Shown here: piece by piece, positions 28,683-35,885 of the stretch
How the letters are laid out: every line of letters begins with the position of its first letter
Numbering within the stretch: the first letter of the stretch is position 1
Origin: Pseudoxanthomonas sp. CF385
GTDB taxonomy: Bacteria; Pseudomonadota; Gammaproteobacteria; Xanthomonadales; Xanthomonadaceae
NCBI RefSeq assembly: GCF_900104255.1
Contig: NZ_FNKZ01000001.1
Coordinates: 1,766,001 to 1,830,000 of the forward strand
DNA: 64,000 nucleotides
Reading direction: 5' to 3'
Notes under the pieces: model-generated
Database searches by the model: none
Seen by the model: the letters and a program-made list of their open reading frames with translations, nothing else
What the model was told of the DNA's origin: nothing
Position numbers and translations under genes: made by a program

Positions 28683-29594
28683 ATGAGGCAAGATCCTTAC
28701 GGGCGCTCGCAGTACGGGCAGGGCGGCGGACGGCGGGGCGGCGGACTGGGCAACCTGCGCTGGCTAATCCTGCTGGGCTTCCTGGTCTATGGCGGCTGCT
28801 ACTACCTGAACAACCGCGTCGTCGATCCCTACACCGGCGAGAAGGTGCTGATCGACAACTCGATCGGCGTGGAAGAAGAGAAGGCCCTCGGCCTGCAGGC
28901 CTACGAGGAAATCCTGCAGCAGGAGCAGCCCGTCGATCCCAATTCGCAGATCGCCCAGCAGGTGCGCACCATCGCCCAGCGGCTGATCGCCAGGATTCCC
29001 GAAGTCGAGGCCGCCATCGCCGCCGAGAAGGGCACCCAGCCCAGCGGCAACTGGAAGTCCTTCGAGTGGGACGTGAACGTCATCCAGTCCGACCAGGCCA
29101 ACGCTTTCTGCCTGCCGGGCGGCAAGATGGCCGTGTACACGGGCCTGATCCCGGTGGCGCAGAACGCCGACGCCGTTGCCGTGGTGATGGGCCACGAGAT
29201 CGCCCACGCACTGTTGCGCCACGGCGCCCAGCGCATGTCGCAGCAGAAGCTCACCCAGATCGGCCAGATGGCCGGCGCGATGAGCGGCATGGACCCGCAG
29301 CAGCAGCAGATGGTGATGGCCGCGATGGGCTACGGCTATCTGCTGCCCTATGCGCGCGAGCACGAGACGCAGGCGGACGAAGTCGGCCTGATGCTCGCCG
29401 CGGCCGCCTGCTTCAACCCGGAAGAAGCCGTGCCGCTCTGGCAGCGCATGAGCGAAGCCAGTGGCGGGCAGGCGCCCCCCGAATTCTCGTCCACCCACCC
29501 GAATCCCGGCACGCGCATCCAGAACCTCACCGCGCTGATGCCCAAGGCGATGGCCTACCGCCAGAAGTTCTGCCCACAAGGCGCGGCGAAGTGA
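28683..29594 (+). CDS. M48-family zinc metallopeptidase (LoiP/YggG-like)
   Basis: Membrane-anchored 303-residue peptidase. A Gly/Arg-rich N-terminus precedes one hydrophobic segment (LRWLILLGFLVYGGCYYL). The zinc site is VVMGHEIAHALLRHGAQ (HExxH near 176), with the third ligand Glu in REHETQADEVGLML; SSTHPNPGTRI near the C-terminus is typical of the family. It probably acts in quality control of envelope proteins. GGAGAGGG precedes the ATG. Its last bases overlap the GTG of the next gene. Confidence 0.92.
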   Translation: MRQDPYGRSQYGQGGGRRGGGLGNLRWLILLGFLVYGGCYYLNNRVVDPYTGEKVLIDNSIGVEEEKALGLQAYEEILQQEQPVDPNSQIAQQVRTIAQRLIARIPEVEAAIAAEKGTQPSGNWKSFEWDVNVIQSDQANAFCLPGGKMAVYTGLIPVAQNADAVAVVMGHEIAHALLRHGAQRMSQQKLTQIGQMAGAMSGMDPQQQQMVMAAMGYGYLLPYAREHETQADEVGLMLAAAACFNPEEAVPLWQRMSEASGGQAPPEFSSTHPNPGTRIQNLTALMPKAMAYRQKFCPQGAAK

Positions 29595-30133
29595 AGGCGC
29601 TGGCCGGCGTCGCGATCCTGATCGCCGGGGCGCTGGCGTTGCCGGCACAGGCGGCGGTCAAGGACGCGCAGCCGAACGGCTTCACCGTCGAGAATTCCGA
29701 GTGGGTGCTGGTTTCACCGCAGGTGGCGTACACCGCGCTGGTCCACGACGTAAGCCGCTGGTGGCCCGCCGATCACACCTGGTGGGGTGATGCCTCCAAG
29801 CTTTCCATCAGCGACAAGGCCGGCGGTTGCTTCTGCGAAATCAACGGCGCGCAACAGGCCTGGCACATGACGGTGACCTTCACCGATCCGGGCAAGCTCA
29901 TGCGCATGACCGGCGGCCTCGGGCCGCTGCAGGGCATGGGCCTGCACGGCGCGCTGGAATGGCGCTTCGCCGAAGAGAAGGGCGGCACCCGCATCACCCT
30001 GTGGTACCGCGCCGGCGGCTACACGCCGGACGACATGAGCACGTTCGCGCCCGTCGTGGACAAGGTGCAGGGCCTTCAGCTGGCTGGCCTGGCCGCGTTC
30101 CTGCGCAAGGACGCCGACGGCGCACCGCGCTGA
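29591..30133 (+). CDS. Secreted SRPBCC-fold protein
   Basis: Protein of 180 residues with a signal peptide (KALAGVAILIAGALALPAQA) and an SRPBCC/AHSA1-like domain: FTVENSEWVLVSPQVAYTAL, VHDVSRWWPADHTWWGDASK, and a C-terminal helix VDKVQGLQLAGLAAFLRK. The start is GTG 29591, overlapping the peptidase stop (GTGA); reading further upstream would run through the peptidase gene in another frame. Such domains bind hydrophobic ligands, and export to the periplasm is less common. Ligand and role are unknown. Confidence 0.82.
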   Translation: MKALAGVAILIAGALALPAQAAVKDAQPNGFTVENSEWVLVSPQVAYTALVHDVSRWWPADHTWWGDASKLSISDKAGGCFCEINGAQQAWHMTVTFTDPGKLMRMTGGLGPLQGMGLHGALEWRFAEEKGGTRITLWYRAGGYTPDDMSTFAPVVDKVQGLQLAGLAAFLRKDADGAPR

Positions 30134-30167
30134 CAATCACTCCAACGTTCGAGGAAAGGAAGACCGC

Positions 30168-30407
30168 ATGAGCATTCGTTTGTCGGAAAAGGACAGTGGC
30201 CGCACGCTGGGCAGCATCTCGGAGGCGGACTTCCAGATGCTGGTGGATTACATGGAAGAGGAGTCCTCCAAGGATCAGGATTACTACGTCGAACACACCG
30301 CCATCGATGCGCTGGAGAGCCTCGGTGCCAGTGCCGATTTCGTCGCGCTGCTGCGCACGGCGGTCGGTGAGTCGGAAGGCGTGGATGTGGTGTGGGCGGC
30401 AGAGTAG
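30168..30407 (+). CDS. Small conserved-looking protein of unknown function
   Basis: Acidic cytoplasmic protein of 79 residues beginning MSIRLSEKDSGRTLGSISEA. It has the charged helix FQMLVDYMEEESSKDQDYYV and the ending VGESEGVDVVWAAE. I recall similar unnamed proteins in xanthomonads but no function. A good Shine-Dalgarno (GAGGAAAGGAAG) precedes the ATG, and codon use fits neighbouring genes, so it is probably a real gene. Confidence 0.75.
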   Translation: MSIRLSEKDSGRTLGSISEADFQMLVDYMEEESSKDQDYYVEHTAIDALESLGASADFVALLRTAVGESEGVDVVWAAE

Positions 30408-30429
30408 GGCTGCGCCGGACCGAATCCTC

Positions 30430-30780
30430 ATGTCCCACATCATCCCCATGCAGCCCGTCCGCCATCTGCCGCGGGCGATCACGTTCTACGAGCAGCTGGG
30501 CTTCGCGGTGGAGGATCGCCGCGACGACTGGGGCTGGGCGAAGCTGCGCTGGGGCGACTGCCGGGTGATGTTGGATCAGTCGATCAACGTGAACCCCGAT
30601 GCGCCCCGTGGCGCCGTGCTGTATCTGTATCCCGACGACATCGAGGCCTTCCACGCCCAGGCGCGTGCGAAGGGCGTGGACGTCCCCGATCTGGACACGA
30701 CGTTCTACGGCATGCGCGAGTTCCGGATCGACGATCCCGACGGCAACCGCCTGTGGATCGGACAGGCGATGGCGGGCTGA
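30430..30780 (+). CDS. VOC-family (glyoxalase/bleomycin-resistance-like) protein
   Basis: Single-domain protein of 116 residues with the beta-alpha-beta-beta-beta repeat of the vicinal-oxygen-chelate fold. It starts SHIIPMQPVRHLPRAITFYE QLGF, continues with LRWGDCRVMLDQS, and ends FRIDDPDGNRLWIGQ, the usual second metal-ligand strand. Substrate unknown. The ATG at 30430 gives a start typical of the family; upstream reading in this frame overlaps the preceding small gene. Confidence 0.86.
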   Translation: MSHIIPMQPVRHLPRAITFYEQLGFAVEDRRDDWGWAKLRWGDCRVMLDQSINVNPDAPRGAVLYLYPDDIEAFHAQARAKGVDVPDLDTTFYGMREFRIDDPDGNRLWIGQAMAG

Positions 30781-30859
30781 CCTCTGCGCGCGTAGGACCG
30801 CGTTGGAAGAGAGTGTGCCCACGCACGGGCATGCCTCCCTTCCCACATGGAACCTGCCC

Positions 30860-31300
30860 ATGCCCGTACAACGTGATCGCCCGTATGCCGGAATGAACTT
30901 CCACGTCGACCTCGGCCTCGGCGACGGACCCGATGCGGGCGTGGCCGAGGTGCTGTTCCCCGAAGCGCGCCTGCAGGTCAACGAGTACCGCAACGGCAAC
31001 GACAAGGTGCCGGAGGCGACGAAGCTCTCCACGCTGACCCACTACGACAATCTGGTCCTGCGGCGGGGCGTGATCGGTTCGCTGGCCTGGTACCAGTGGT
31101 GGGACGAGGCGCGCAACGGGGGCGACGCACGACGCACCGTCGCCATTACGTTGCTGGACGAGCAGGGCAATCCGGTGATGCGCTGGCGTTTTCTGCGGGC
31201 GCGGCCCGCGGCGTACACGCCTTCGCCGATGGACGCGGCGGTGGGCGACACGCTGTTCGAAACGTTGGAGATCGCGTTCGAGCGTTTCGAGATGGAGTGA
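30860..31300 (+). CDS. Phage tail-tube-like protein (gp19 family), orphan
   Basis: Protein of 146 residues resembling the T4 gp19-type tube protein used by contractile tails and extracellular contractile injection systems. Landmarks are the N-terminal DRPYAGMNFHVDLGLGDGPD, VAEVLFPEARLQVNEYRNGN, LVLRRGVIGSLAWYQWWDEA, and the ending ETLEIAFERFEME. These match the family's G-x-I-G-x-x-x-x-Y-x-W-W core and its LE-E-R-x-E-x-E tail. No sheath, baseplate, tape-measure or AAA+ gene lies nearby, and codon use is like the host. It may be an isolated remnant or a domesticated tube protein. Confidence 0.8.
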   Translation: MPVQRDRPYAGMNFHVDLGLGDGPDAGVAEVLFPEARLQVNEYRNGNDKVPEATKLSTLTHYDNLVLRRGVIGSLAWYQWWDEARNGGDARRTVAITLLDEQGNPVMRWRFLRARPAAYTPSPMDAAVGDTLFETLEIAFERFEME

Positions 31301-31337
31301 AGCTGACGCTAACGGGCGTGCGGTGTCCCACATGCCC

Positions 31338-31362
31338 GCTCCCGACGATCTACGTCGGGAGC
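31338..31362. terminator. Hairpin between convergent genes
   Basis: Perfect 9-bp inverted repeat GCTCCCGAC / GTCGGGAGC with loop GATCTAC, between the convergent tail-tube-like gene and the small membrane-protein gene. No U-run on either strand. It could be a weak bidirectional terminator or a short palindromic repeat. Confidence 0.4.
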
Positions 31363-31375
31363 ATGGCGCGCGCCG

Positions 31376-31546
31376 TCAGAGCTTGCTGAAGACCGTCGCG
31401 GCGACCAGCAGGCCGAAGCCGCCGACCACCAGCCAGAACGCGTGCGGCGCCAGCACCGGCACGTAACCGAACTTGGCGGCGATGCCGCCGCCGCCGAGCA
31501 GCAGGGCGATCAGCCAGACGCCGAAGGTGGGAGGGGTGAGTTTCAT
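31376..31546 (-). CDS. Small two-helix membrane protein
   Basis: Protein of 56 residues, not assigned to a family. It starts MKLTPPTFGVWLIALLLGG and has two hydrophobic segments, GVWLIALLLGGGGIA and FWLVVGGFGLLVAATVF, separated by a short turn containing KFGYVP. A GAGG Shine-Dalgarno lies about eight bases before the ATG at 31546. The hydrophobic pattern and ribosome-binding site support a real gene. It lies 53 bases after the adjacent reductase gene ends, on the same strand. Confidence 0.65.
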   Translation of the reverse strand: MKLTPPTFGVWLIALLLGGGGIAAKFGYVPVLAPHAFWLVVGGFGLLVAATVFSKL

Positions 31547-31599
31547 CGGGGAGCCTCGTGAGGGTTCGTAAGGGTGTCGCGGCGCGACCGGGAATCCGG

Positions 31600-32340
31600 T
31601 CAGAAGCTCATGAACAGGCCGCCATTGACCGGCAGGTTGGCGCCGGTGATGTAGCCCGCGTCGTCGGCGGTGAGGAAGGCCACGGCGCGCGCGATGTCGT
31701 CGGGCTGGCCGATGCGGCCCACCGGCACGGCGGCCACGGTGCGGTCGCGGACGTCTTCGGGCATCGCCCGCGTCATCGGGGTTTCAACGTAACCCGGCGA
31801 AACGCTGTTGACGGTGACGCCCTTGCGCGCGACTTCGCGCGCCAGCGACATCGAGAAGCCGTGCAGACCCGCCTTCGCCGCGGCGTAGTTCACCTGGCCG
31901 AAGTTGCCGGTCTGGCCGCTCACCGAGCTGATGTTGACGATGCGGCCGAAACCGCGCGCCTGCATGCCGTCCACGGCGTGGCGGCAGAGGTTGAACACGC
32001 TGTCCAGGTTCACCCCGATGACGGCGTCCCACTGCGCCTTGTCCATCTTGCGCAGGGTGGCGTCGCGGGTGATGCCGGCGTTGTTCACCAGGATGTCCAG
32101 CGCGCCATGCTGGGCCTCAACGCCCTGCACGAACGCGGCGCAGGCCTCGAAGTCGGCGACGTCGACCACGGCGGTCTCGATGTCGAGCGTGGCCGTGTGC
32201 GCGCGGAAGTGCGCCAGCTGTTCGGGGGAGGGGGACAGGTCGGCGGCGATCACCTTGCGGCCGGCACGGGCCAGCGTCTGGCTGATGGCCAGACCCAGGC
32301 CGCCCAGGCCACCGGTCACCACGGCGATGCGTTGCGTCAT
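31600..32340 (-). CDS. Short-chain dehydrogenase, acetoacetyl-CoA reductase-like
   Basis: NAD(P)H-dependent oxidoreductase of 246 residues. The Rossmann glycine motif is TGGLGGLGLAI (residues 9-19), with LVNNAGITRDATL and catalytic Ser/Tyr/Lys in NISSVSGQTGNFGQVNYAAAK. The substrate loop VNSVSPGYVETPMT and the NNAGITRD stretch are typical of PhaB, which makes 3-hydroxybutyryl-CoA for polyhydroxyalkanoate. It lies after PhaR and its terminator and probably has its own promoter in the gap. A second, closer PhaB homologue is 0.8 kb away, so this one may prefer a different acyl chain. Confidence 0.9.
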   Translation of the reverse strand: MTQRIAVVTGGLGGLGLAISQTLARAGRKVIAADLSPSPEQLAHFRAHTATLDIETAVVDVADFEACAAFVQGVEAQHGALDILVNNAGITRDATLRKMDKAQWDAVIGVNLDSVFNLCRHAVDGMQARGFGRIVNISSVSGQTGNFGQVNYAAAKAGLHGFSMSLAREVARKGVTVNSVSPGYVETPMTRAMPEDVRDRTVAAVPVGRIGQPDDIARAVAFLTADDAGYITGANLPVNGGLFMSF

Positions 32341-32362
32341 GTGGAATTCCTGTGTTGCGGGC

Positions 32363-32393
32363 TAAAAAAAGGCCCGCGCAAGCTGCGCGGGCC
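32363..32393 (-). terminator. Rho-independent terminator of phaR
   Basis: Perfect 10-bp stem GGCCCGCGCA / TGCGCGGGCC with a 3-base loop. On the minus strand it is followed by seven consecutive T residues. It lies 20 bases past the phaR stop, before the next reductase gene. Confidence 0.93.
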
Positions 32394-32413
32394 GGGTTTC
32401 ACTACGTGTGTTC

Positions 32414-32917
32414 TCAGCGTGCGCGCGTCTTGGGCGTCTCGCGCGGCGGTTCTTTCGGCTTGACCGTCGTCGGCCGGCCCAGGCCACCGCTGAGGTTGCG
32501 CTGGAATTCCTGCCACAGCTCGAGATTGCGCTCGGTCAGCTGGTTCATCATGGTCCAGGGGGTCTGGCCCAGCAGGTTGCCCATCTGGCTGCGGAACTGC
32601 TGCTGCTGTTCCATGAACAACTGCATGCTGCGCTCCAGGTAGTTGCCCATGAAGCCCTGCAGGGAATCGCCGTAGAAGCGGATGATCTGGCTCAGCAGCT
32701 GCGTGGACAGCACCGGCTCGCCGTCCTGTTCCTGCTCGCTGATGATCTGCAGCAGCACGGTGCGGGTCAGGTCGTTGCCGGTCTTGGCGTCGCGGACTTC
32801 GAAATCCTCGCCATCGACGATCAGCTGGCGCACGTCCTCGATGGTGATGTAGCTGGAGATCTCGGTGTCGTAGAGGCGACGGTTGGGGTACTTCTTGATG
32901 ATGCGGATCGCAGCCAT
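32414..32917 (-). CDS. phaR: Polyhydroxyalkanoate synthesis regulator PhaR
   Basis: DNA- and PHA-binding repressor of 167 residues that couples granule formation to expression of phasins and synthesis genes. The N-terminal IRIIKKYPNRRLYDTEISSY and ITIEDVRQLIVDGEDFEV form the PhaR DNA-binding domain. The middle helical accumulation-regulator domain contains LSQIIRFYGDSLQGFMGNYL, followed by a Gln-rich helix and a basic tail. No PHA synthase (phaC) is in this window. The gene is flanked on both sides by PhaB-like reductases on the same strand and ends in a strong terminator. Confidence 0.94.
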   Translation of the reverse strand: MAAIRIIKKYPNRRLYDTEISSYITIEDVRQLIVDGEDFEVRDAKTGNDLTRTVLLQIISEQEQDGEPVLSTQLLSQIIRFYGDSLQGFMGNYLERSMQLFMEQQQQFRSQMGNLLGQTPWTMMNQLTERNLELWQEFQRNLSGGLGRPTTVKPKEPPRETPKTRAR

Positions 32918-33011
32918 TGAGTCTTCGCTCTAAACGCGTATGACCGCAGCATGACGCAGCGCAACAGCCCTTGCAACAGGCCTCATGGCACGGAAGCCCT
33001 GTTCAGCCAAG

Positions 33012-33062
33012 GAAAAATGCTGCGCAGCATCCGAACGGACGACGCCCCTTGCGGGGCGTCGT
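33012..33062 (-). terminator. Tandem hairpins after the phbB gene
   Basis: A perfect 10-bp stem ACGACGCCCC / GGGGCGTCGT (33039-33062, loop TTGC) is followed on the minus strand by the palindrome ATGCTGCGCAGCAT and then TTTTTCC. The second hairpin with its U-run is the more likely terminator. Confidence 0.7.
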
Positions 33063-33103
33063 GAGGTGCGTGAGTCGGCGCCGGTGGCGCCGCGCCGGCC
33101 CCA

Positions 33104-33844
33104 TCACCAGCCCATGTGGTGGCCGCCGTTGATGTCCAGGTTGGAGCCGGTGATCCAGCTGGCCTGTTCGTCCACCAGGAATGCGACCGCATAGGCGATC
33201 TCTTCCGGCTTGCCGAGGCGGCCGGTCGGGATGTCGGCGGCGATCTTGGCGCGAACCTCTTCCGGCACCGCCATCACCATGTCGGTCGCCACGTAGCCGG
33301 GCGAGACGGTGTTGACGGTGATGCCGAGCTTGGCGTTCTCGCGCGCCAGCGAAATGGTGAAGCCGTGCATGCCGGCCTTCGCGGCGGCGTAGTTGGCCTG
33401 GCCGTACTGGCCCTTCAGGCCGTTGATCGAACTGATCTGGATGATGCGGCCCCACTTGCGGTCGCGCATGCCGTCGATCACCGGACGGGTGACGTTGAAC
33501 ACCGAGTTGAGGTTGGTGTTGATGACGTCGCCCCACTGGGTGGCCGACATCTTGTGGAAGGTGCCGTCCCGGGTGATGCCGGCGTTGTTGACCAGCACTT
33601 CGACCGGTCCCAGGTTTTGCTCGACTTCCTTCACCATCGCCTGCGCTTCGTCGGGCGAGGTCACGTCGCCCTTGACCAGCGCGATGTCGTAGCCGTCGGC
33701 CTTCATCTGCGCCTGCCACGCGCGCGCCTTCTCTTCGTTGCGGTAGTTGGTGGCGACCTTGTGGCCCATGTCGGCCAGCTTCTTGCAGATGGCGGTACCG
33801 ATACCTCCGGTGCCGCCGGTGACCAGGGCGACGCGCGATGTCAT
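33104..33844 (-). CDS. phbB: Acetoacetyl-CoA reductase
   Basis: NADPH-dependent short-chain dehydrogenase of 246 residues that reduces acetoacetyl-CoA to (R)-3-hydroxybutyryl-CoA. The cofactor motif is TGGTGGIGTAICKKLADMG, with VLVNNAGITRDGTFHKM and catalytic ISSINGLKGQYGQANYAAAK. The C-terminal ITGSNLDINGGHHMGW is strongly typical of PhaB/PhbB. The ATG at 33844 (MTSRVALVTGG) has AAGGAG eight bases upstream; the upstream ATG at 33871 has no support. It precedes phaR on the same strand, with hairpins between them. Together they suggest polyhydroxybutyrate metabolism, with the polymerase elsewhere. Confidence 0.93.
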   Translation of the reverse strand: MTSRVALVTGGTGGIGTAICKKLADMGHKVATNYRNEEKARAWQAQMKADGYDIALVKGDVTSPDEAQAMVKEVEQNLGPVEVLVNNAGITRDGTFHKMSATQWGDVINTNLNSVFNVTRPVIDGMRDRKWGRIIQISSINGLKGQYGQANYAAAKAGMHGFTISLARENAKLGITVNTVSPGYVATDMVMAVPEEVRAKIAADIPTGRLGKPEEIAYAVAFLVDEQASWITGSNLDINGGHHMGW

Positions 33845-33889
33845 GTGGGGAATCTCCTTGGACCGCCGCAAGCCGACGGCCCCTCGATT

Positions 33890-34810
33890 CTAGACAGCGC
33901 CTGCGACAGGTTTGTTGTGCGCTGCAGCGAATGTCGCGTGAGGCGCTTTCTGCAGCGATCCCGGCTGGAAATGCCGTCGTGCGGCCGCCAGGGCGAGGGG
34001 CACGGACGGCGCGTCGGCCAGCGCGCTGGCGGGCTGGCCCAGCGCGGCCCACGCGGCACGCAGTGCCGGCAGCGGGGCATCGCCGTCGATCGGCAGCGCG
34101 GCCATCGACTTGGACAGCTTCTGGCCTTCCGCATCGACGATCAGCGGCAGGTGCAGGTAGCGCGGCGTGGGCAGGCCGAGCGCGCGCTGGAGGAGGATCT
34201 GCCGCGGGGTGGAATCCAGCAGGTCCGCGCCGCGCACGACATCGGTGATGCCCTGCTCGGCGTCGTCGACCACGACCGCCAGTTGGTAGGCCCAGAAGCC
34301 GTCCGCGCGCCGCAGGACGACGTCGCCGACGTCGCGATCCACCGCCTGTTCCACCTTCCCCTGCAGGCCGTCTGCGAAGCCCACGCGGCTGCCGTCAGCC
34401 ACGCGCAGGCGGAACGCCGGTGGGCGCGCGGGATCGCGGGCGATGCAGGCGCGGTGGATGCCGCCGGCGGCGGCCAGGTCGGTGCGGCTGCAGCGGCACT
34501 CGAAGGCGAGGCCGTCGGACAGCAGCTGATCCAGTGCCTGCGCGTACCGATCATGGCGCCGGCTTTGCCAGACGACGGGAAGATCGGATGTCATGCCGAA
34601 CGCCGCCAGCGTCGCGAGCTGCGCGTCCGCGGCACCGGGCACCTCGCGCGGCGGGTCGAGATCTTCCACGCGGACCAGCCACTCACCGTCGTGATGGCGC
34701 GCCAGCAACCAGCTGCCCAGCGCCGCCACCAGCGAGCCGAAATGCAGGCGGCCGGTGGGCGAGGGCGCGAAGCGGCCGCGATAGCGAAGGTGGGGATCGG
34801 TCCCGGTCAT
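33890..34810 (-). CDS. gluQ: Glutamyl-Q tRNA(Asp) synthetase
   Basis: Truncated GluRS paralogue of 306 residues that attaches glutamate to queuosine in the anticodon of tRNA-Asp. Class I signatures are [20 protein letters not shown] (HIGH variant) and [11 protein letters not shown] (KMSKS variant). The enzyme lacks the anticodon-binding half of GluRS, as the length shows. A cysteine pair in CRCSRTDL together with later residues fits the zinc site. The start is taken as ATG 34810 ([12 protein letters not shown]); ATG 34840 is an alternative. It is divergent from htpX. Confidence 0.93.
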   Translation of the reverse strand: MTGTDPHLRYRGRFAPSPTGRLHFGSLVAALGSWLLARHHDGEWLVRVEDLDPPREVPGAADAQLATLAAFGMTSDLPVVWQSRRHDRYAQALDQLLSDGLAFECRCSRTDLAAAGGIHRACIARDPARPPAFRLRVADGSRVGFADGLQGKVEQAVDRDVGDVVLRRADGFWAYQLAVVVDDAEQGITDVVRGADLLDSTPRQILLQRALGLPTPRYLHLPLIVDAEGQKLSKSMAALPIDGDAPLPALRAAWAALGQPASALADAPSVPLALAAARRHFQPGSLQKAPHATFAAAHNKPVAGAV

Positions 34811-34930
34811 TCGTCGGAAAGGTGAGGAAAGCTGAACCATGCAGTCAGGCAGTTGCTTGAATTCACGCGCGCGCAGCCGCAATTCTGCGTCCGTATACCT
34901 TCGCACATCCCCACTCCCGGAGCTTCTGTC

Positions 34931-35812
34931 GTGTTCACGCGTGTCGCGCTGTTCCTTGCCACCAACCTCGCCGTGCTGGTCCTGGCGGGCATCGTCATGT
35001 CCCTGCTGGGCGTCAATCCGAACCAGATGGGCGGCCTGCTGGTGATGGCCGCGGTGTTCGGTTTCGGTGGCTCGCTGATCTCCCTGCTGACCTCCAAGTG
35101 GATGGCCAAGCGCGCCACCGGCGCGCAAGTGATCGAGCAGCCGCGCAACGACGCAGAGCGCTGGCTGGTGACCACCGTGCAGCGCCAGGCGCAGGCGGCC
35201 GGCATCGGCATGCCCGAGGTCGCCATCTACGACGCACCGGAGATCAACGCCTTCGCCACCGGCGCCAACCGCAACAACGCGTTGGTGGCGGTGTCCACCG
35301 GCCTGTTGCGCTCGATGAGCCGCGACGAGGCTGAAGCCGTGCTCGGCCACGAAGTCAGCCACGTCGCCAATGGCGACATGGTCACCATGGCCTTGCTGCA
35401 GGGCGTGCTGAATACCTTCGTCATCGTGCTGGCCCGCGTGGTGGGCGGCATCGTCGACGGTTTCCTCTCCGGCAACCGCGAAGGCGGCGGCCGCGGCTTC
35501 GGCTACTACATCATCGTGATGGTGCTGGAAGTGGTGTTCGGCCTGTTCGCCACGATGATCGCGATGTGGTTCTCGCGTCGTCGCGAGTTCCGCGCCGACC
35601 ACGGCGGCGCATCGCTGGCCGGCCGCCAGAAGATGATCTCCGCGCTGGAACGCCTGTCGCAGCAGCAGCGTCCCAGCACGCTGCCGGCCCAGGTCGAGGC
35701 GTTCGGCATCGCCGGCGGCATCGGCCAGGGCATGAAGAAGCTGTTCCTGAGCCACCCGCCGCTGGAAGAGCGCATCGCCGCGCTGCGTGCGCAGCAGGGT
35801 ACCTTCGCCTGA
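34931..35812 (+). CDS. htpX: Heat-shock zinc metalloprotease HtpX
   Basis: Inner-membrane M48B protease of 293 residues, the same length as E. coli HtpX, acting with FtsH on misfolded membrane proteins. Two N-terminal membrane spans are visible ([40 protein letters not shown]). The zinc motif [12 protein letters not shown] lies near 140, with further hydrophobic segments at [16 protein letters not shown] and [20 protein letters not shown]. The start is a GTG at 34931 (GTG-TTC-ACG) with GGAG eight bases upstream; the in-frame ATG at 34853 adds an atypical polar tail. A strong terminator follows. Confidence 0.95.
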   Translation: MFTRVALFLATNLAVLVLAGIVMSLLGVNPNQMGGLLVMAAVFGFGGSLISLLTSKWMAKRATGAQVIEQPRNDAERWLVTTVQRQAQAAGIGMPEVAIYDAPEINAFATGANRNNALVAVSTGLLRSMSRDEAEAVLGHEVSHVANGDMVTMALLQGVLNTFVIVLARVVGGIVDGFLSGNREGGGRGFGYYIIVMVLEVVFGLFATMIAMWFSRRREFRADHGGASLAGRQKMISALERLSQQQRPSTLPAQVEAFGIAGGIGQGMKKLFLSHPPLEERIAALRAQQGTFA

Positions 35813-35837
35813 GCCGCTTCATCGGCCTGATCAACGA

Positions 35838-35868
35838 GAAACCCGCCTTCCGGCGGGTTTCTTTTTTT
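35838..35868 (+). terminator. Rho-independent terminator of htpX
   Basis: 10-bp stem GAAACCCGCC / GGCGGGTTTC with loop TTCC, followed by seven T residues, 25 bases after the htpX stop. Confidence 0.94.
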
Positions 35869-35885
35869 CAGGCAGTGCGCCAGGC

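Noticed and set aside
30860..31300. Prophage or contractile injection system
   Set aside because: Only one tail-tube-like gene is present. There are no other structural, integrase or lysis genes, and composition matches the chromosome.
34853..34930. ATG start for htpX at 34853
   Set aside because: It adds 26 polar residues absent from the family. GTG 34931 has GGAG upstream and gives the exact 293-residue length.
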